From Bacillota bacterium (GTDB lineage: Bacteria > Bacillota > Limnochordia > Limnochordales > ZCTH02-B6): 64,000 bases of DNA. The position numbers and the translations under genes are program-made. The stretch is from contig PKQS01000010.1 in assembly GCA_017577945.1 (NCBI GenBank), forward strand, positions 372,001 through 436,000. Direction: 5' to 3'. Positions 60,961 through 64,000 of this stretch are shown in pieces (the stretch's first letter is position 1; each line of letters begins with the position of its first letter). The notes under the pieces are model-generated. The model saw only the letters and a program-made list of their open reading frames with translations, was not told the origin of the DNA and did no database searches.

Positions 60961-63900
60961 GCCGTTCGTCCACCTGCACGTCCATTCGCCTTTTTCCTTT
61001 CTGGACGGCGCGGCTTCCGTCGAGGATCTCGTCCGGCGGGCCGCGGCGCTGGATATGCCCGCGCTGGCCCTTACCGACCACGACAACGTCAGCGGCGCGG
61101 TCCGCTTCGTGCAGGCATGCCGGGAAGCCGGCATCAAACCGATCATCGGCTGCGAGCTGACGCTGGAAGGCGGCTTCCATCTCACGGTGCTGGCGGCGTC
61201 GCCGAAGGGATACGCCAACTTGTGCCGCCTGCTGACCGCGGCCCACCTGCACAACGAGCGGGGCCAGCCGCGCACGTCCTGGGACAGCCTTCTCCAATAC
61301 AGCGAAGACCTGATCGTCTTGTCCGGCTGCGTCAAGGGCGAAATCGCCGCGCGGATCCGCGAGCGGCGCTACGCAGAAGCCGAGCGCGCCGCACGCCGCT
61401 ATGCGGCCGCCTTCGGGCGAGAGCGCTTCTTCCTGGAGCTGCAGGCCACCGAGCTGCCCGGCCAGCTGGCGGTCAACCGCGCCTTGGCGGAGCTGGCCGC
61501 GCGCATCGGCGTGGAAACGGTCGCGACGGGCAACGTCCATTATGCCGTCCGCGAGCAGCACCCGATTCACGACGTGCTGCGTTGCATCGCGGCCGGCGTG
61601 ACCGTCTACGACCCGCATCCAAGCCGCCCGTTCAACGATCAGCTGTACCTGATCGAGCCGGAGGAGATGCGCCGGCGGTTCGCGTGGCTGCCGCGCGCCG
61701 TCGCCAACGCCACCGCCATCGCGGAGCGCTGCCAGCTCGCGCTCATCCTGGGCCAGCCGCGCCATCCCCGCTTCACGCTGCGGGACGAGCACGGCCGCGA
61801 ACAACGCGTCGATGCCGACGCGCTGCTGGCGCAGCTGACATGGGAAGGCGCCCGGCGCCGCTACGGGAAAATTTCCGAAGCGCTCCGGCGGCGCATCGAG
61901 GAAGAGTTGACCATCATCCGCCGGCTGGCGATGGCCGACTATTTCCTCGTCGCTTGGGACGTCGTGCAGTTTGCCAAGAGCCGGGGCATCCGTTCCAGCG
62001 GCCGCGGCTCGGCGGCCGACTCGGTGGTGGCCTACTGCCTCGGCCTCACCAACGTCGACGCGTTCAAGCGCGGGCTCAGCTTCGAGCGGTTCTTGTCCGT
62101 CGAGCGGGGCGAGCCGCCGGATATCGACATCGACTTCGAGGCCCACCGGCGCGACGAAGTGGCCGCGTACGTCTTCGAGCGCTACGGCCGGGATCACGTG
62201 GCCGCCGTGGCCACCTACCACACGTACCACGCCCGGGGCGCTCTGCGGGAAGTGGGCAAAGCGCTGGGGCTGCCGGCGGAAGAGATCGACGAAGTGGTCA
62301 AGCGCATGCCCCACGTGCCTGCCGACGCCATCGAGCGCGCCCTGCGCCATTACCCCGAGCTGCGCCCCCTCGAGGAAACGCTGGTAAAAGACGAGCTGCG
62401 CCGCCGCTGGCTGCAGCTGGCGCAGGCGCTGGCCGGCTTGCCGCGGCATCTGGGCACCCACAGCAGCGGGCTCGTCATCAGCGCGGAGCCCTTGACCGAG
62501 GTGACGCCGCTGCAAATGGCGGCCAAAGGCGTGCCGGTGAGCCAGTTCGACAAAGACGACGTGGAAGCGCTGGGCCTGATGAAGCTGGACTTGCTCTTTT
62601 TGCGCATGCTGGCCGCGGTCAACACGTCGGCCGAAGCCATCCGCCGGCGCGACCCGTCTTTCGACTACGATCAAATCCCCGACGAAGACGCCCGCACGTA
62701 CAAGCGGCTGCGGCGCGGCGACACCATCGGCGCGTTCCAGCTGGAATCGCCCGCCCAGCGGGCGCTGCATCCGCGGCTCAAGCCCCGCACCTTCGAAGAC
62801 ATCGTCGCGTCCGTCGCGCTCATCCGCCCCGGGCCCATCAAAGGCGACATGGTCAAGCCTTTCATCGCCCGGCGCAACGGCGAAGAGCCCGTCACGTACG
62901 TGCACCCGAAGCTGGAGCCGATCCTGAAGAAGACGTACGGGGTGGTGTTGTTTCAGGAGCAAATCATCGAGATCGCCCGGACCATCGCGGGGTTCACCCC
63001 CGGCGAGGCGGACCGGCTGCGGCGCGCCATGTCGTCGTTCCGCTCGCAGGCGGAAATGGACCGCATCGGCGAGCAGTTTATCGCCAAAGCTATCGCCAAC
63101 GGCTGCGAGCCCGGCGTGGCCCGCACCATCTTCGGCTACATCGCCGCCTACGCCGGCTACGGCTTCTGCGAAGCCCACGCGGCCTCGTTCGCGGACATCG
63201 CCTACAAGACCGCGTACTTGCTGGAGCACTACCCGGCCGAGTTTTACGCGGCGCTGCTGTCGCATCAGCCGATGGGGTACTATCCGCCCAATACGCTTTT
63301 GTGGGAAGCCAAGCGCAGGGGCGTCAAGGCGCTGGGCGTCTGCATCAACCGCAGCGAAGCGCACTTTACGGTCGAATACCTCGCTGAGCCGTCGCCGGCC
63401 AACGGCGCACCGAGCGACGGCGGCCGGGCGGACGCCGGCTTGCGTCCCGCCATTCGCGTCGGCCTGCGCCAAGTGCGGGCGCTGAGCCAGGAAACGCTGG
63501 CGGCCATCCTCGCCGCGCGGCGCGACGGACCGTTTACGTCGCTGGCCGACTTTTGCCGCCGAGTTCCGCCGCTGACCGCCGAAGAAGCCGAGCAGCTGGT
63601 GCTGGCCGGCGCTTTCGACGCGCTCAGCGCCAACCGCCGCGCCCTGCTTTGGCAGCTGCCCGAGGCGCTGCGGCGCGGCCGAGAGGCGCGGGAAAGCCAG
63701 CGCCGCTGGGACGTATCCGCCCCGGCGACCGGCGTCTCCATCGACGATTTTCCTCCCTTTGAGCGCGACGTGCGGGAATATTACGCCCTAGGGCTAACGA
63801 TCGAACGCCACCTCGTGGAACACTTCCGGCCCCAGCTGCGCCGCCGCGGGGCGCTGCCGTGCGCCGAGGCGCGCCGGCTGCCGAAAGGTCGCCAAGTCAC

Positions 63901-64000
63901 CGTCGGCGGTTTGTGCATCCGGCCGCACCGCCCGCCGACGAAAAGCGGCCGCACCGTCGTCTTCCTCACGCTGGAAGACGAGACGGGGCTGATTGACGTT
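60953..64000 (+). CDS. dnaE2: Error-prone DNA polymerase DnaE2 (3' end beyond window)
   Basis: The frame runs from ATG 60953 through the window end, 1016 codons so far, close to the usual 1030-1080. It has an N-terminal PHP domain (HLHVHSPFSFLDG, ALTDHDNVSGAV), the polymerase aspartates in PPDIDIDFEAHRRDE (Asp392, Asp394) and MKLDLLFLRML (Asp546), then YGVVLFQEQIIEIA, SFRSQAEMDR, the helix-hairpin-helix region and the start of the OB fold at the end. PHP histidines look more complete than in replicative DnaE of Proteobacteria. DnaE2 is the mutagenic polymerase of the ImuB mutasome. ATGA overlap with the DUF6504-like gene links them. Confidence 0.93.
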   Translation, partial: MTEPFVHLHVHSPFSFLDGAASVEDLVRRAAALDMPALALTDHDNVSGAVRFVQACREAGIKPIIGCELTLEGGFHLTVLAASPKGYANLCRLLTAAHLHNERGQPRTSWDSLLQYSEDLIVLSGCVKGEIAARIRERRYAEAERAARRYAAAFGRERFFLELQATELPGQLAVNRALAELAARIGVETVATGNVHYAVREQHPIHDVLRCIAAGVTVYDPHPSRPFNDQLYLIEPEEMRRRFAWLPRAVANATAIAERCQLALILGQPRHPRFTLRDEHGREQRVDADALLAQLTWEGARRRYGKISEALRRRIEEELTIIRRLAMADYFLVAWDVVQFAKSRGIRSSGRGSAADSVVAYCLGLTNVDAFKRGLSFERFLSVERGEPPDIDIDFEAHRRDEVAAYVFERYGRDHVAAVATYHTYHARGALREVGKALGLPAEEIDEVVKRMPHVPADAIERALRHYPELRPLEETLVKDELRRRWLQLAQALAGLPRHLGTHSSGLVISAEPLTEVTPLQMAAKGVPVSQFDKDDVEALGLMKLDLLFLRMLAAVNTSAEAIRRRDPSFDYDQIPDEDARTYKRLRRGDTIGAFQLESPAQRALHPRLKPRTFEDIVASVALIRPGPIKGDMVKPFIARRNGEEPVTYVHPKLEPILKKTYGVVLFQEQIIEIARTIAGFTPGEADRLRRAMSSFRSQAEMDRIGEQFIAKAIANGCEPGVARTIFGYIAAYAGYGFCEAHAASFADIAYKTAYLLEHYPAEFYAALLSHQPMGYYPPNTLLWEAKRRGVKALGVCINRSEAHFTVEYLAEPSPANGAPSDGGRADAGLRPAIRVGLRQVRALSQETLAAILAARRDGPFTSLADFCRRVPPLTAEEAEQLVLAGAFDALSANRRALLWQLPEALRRGREARESQRRWDVSAPATGVSIDDFPPFERDVREYYALGLTIERHLVEHFRPQLRRRGALPCAEARRLPKGRQVTVGGLCIRPHRPPTKSGRTVVFLTLEDETGLIDV

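Noticed and set aside
61117-63387. Plus-strand frame of 756 codons inside dnaE2
   Set aside because: Out of frame with the polymerase motifs, Arg/Pro/Ala-rich translation.
60872-63472. Open minus-strand frame of 866 codons opposite dnaE2
   Set aside because: Antisense to clear DnaE2 motifs, with low-complexity composition and no ribosome site.

Overview
The window is a GC-rich (roughly two-thirds G+C by eye), gene-dense bacterial chromosome segment. It holds no rRNA, tRNA, CRISPR array, transposase or phage gene that I can recognise. AGGAGG-type ribosome sites, frequent GTG/TTG starts, a glmS ribozyme ahead of glmS, LexA boxes of the Gram-positive CGAAC-N4 type, a CwlD-like amidase and a paired M16 protease module (YmfF/YmfH-like) point to a deep-branching, high-GC member of the Bacillota (Limnochordia, Symbiobacteriia or Thermaerobacter-like). 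That placement is inference. Cytochrome c maturation, a split cytochrome bc complex, heme A synthase and heme uptake show a respiring cell that uses cytochrome c and probably an aa3-type oxidase.

Layout. 1-2151 (minus): ccmE-ccmA-ccmB-ccmC, with a CXXXY-type CcmE. 2452-2958 (plus): pyrophosphatase. 3098-5841 (minus): class V aminotransferase and serA. 6068-8126 (minus): glmS with its ribozyme. 8371-10495 (minus): a Gfo/Idh/MocA oxidoreductase and a DEDDh exonuclease. 10496-11323: a long non-coding stretch with palindromes, then hmuTUV (plus). 14268-22242 (minus): argC-argJ-argB-argD-carB, with promoter. 22405-32871 (minus): murA, cwlD-like amidase, methyltransferase, amino-acid oxidase, MTHFS, EamA exporter, two M16 proteases and a Ski2-like helicase. 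33037-34209 (plus): queG. 34226-38356 (minus): threonine aldolase, a secreted protein, M32 carboxypeptidase and thioredoxin. 38449-38997 (plus): PduO-type adenosyltransferase. 39044-43903 (minus): HEAT-repeat protein, LolA-fold protein, an ornithine-carbamoyltransferase homologue with altered substrate loops, HD protein and polyferredoxin. 43966-47754 (minus): the bc complex, including an unnamed 43-residue membrane protein. 47869-50275 (minus): MBL hydrolase, M42 aminopeptidase and CsaA. 50319-53969 (minus): dppABC-like peptide transporter with an ARG-box-like site. 54236-56335 (minus): ctaA and a quinone oxidoreductase. 56642-57163 (plus): PfpI-like protein. 57230-59210 (minus): NatAB-like ABC exporter. 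59373-64000 (plus): a LexA-boxed mutagenesis cassette of ImuB-like protein, DUF6504-like protein and DnaE2, cut by the window end.

How it fits together. The ccm genes, the bc complex, ctaA and hmuTUV all serve heme and cytochrome supply. An identical GGGACATTTGTCCC palindrome upstream of both hmuT and ctaA suggests a shared regulator. The arginine genes make ornithine and carbamoyl phosphate, and a possible ARG box ahead of the peptide transporter may tie peptide import to arginine status. The right-hand cassette is a DNA-damage-inducible translesion module that has no ImuA in view but carries a clamp-binding motif in its ImuB-like protein.
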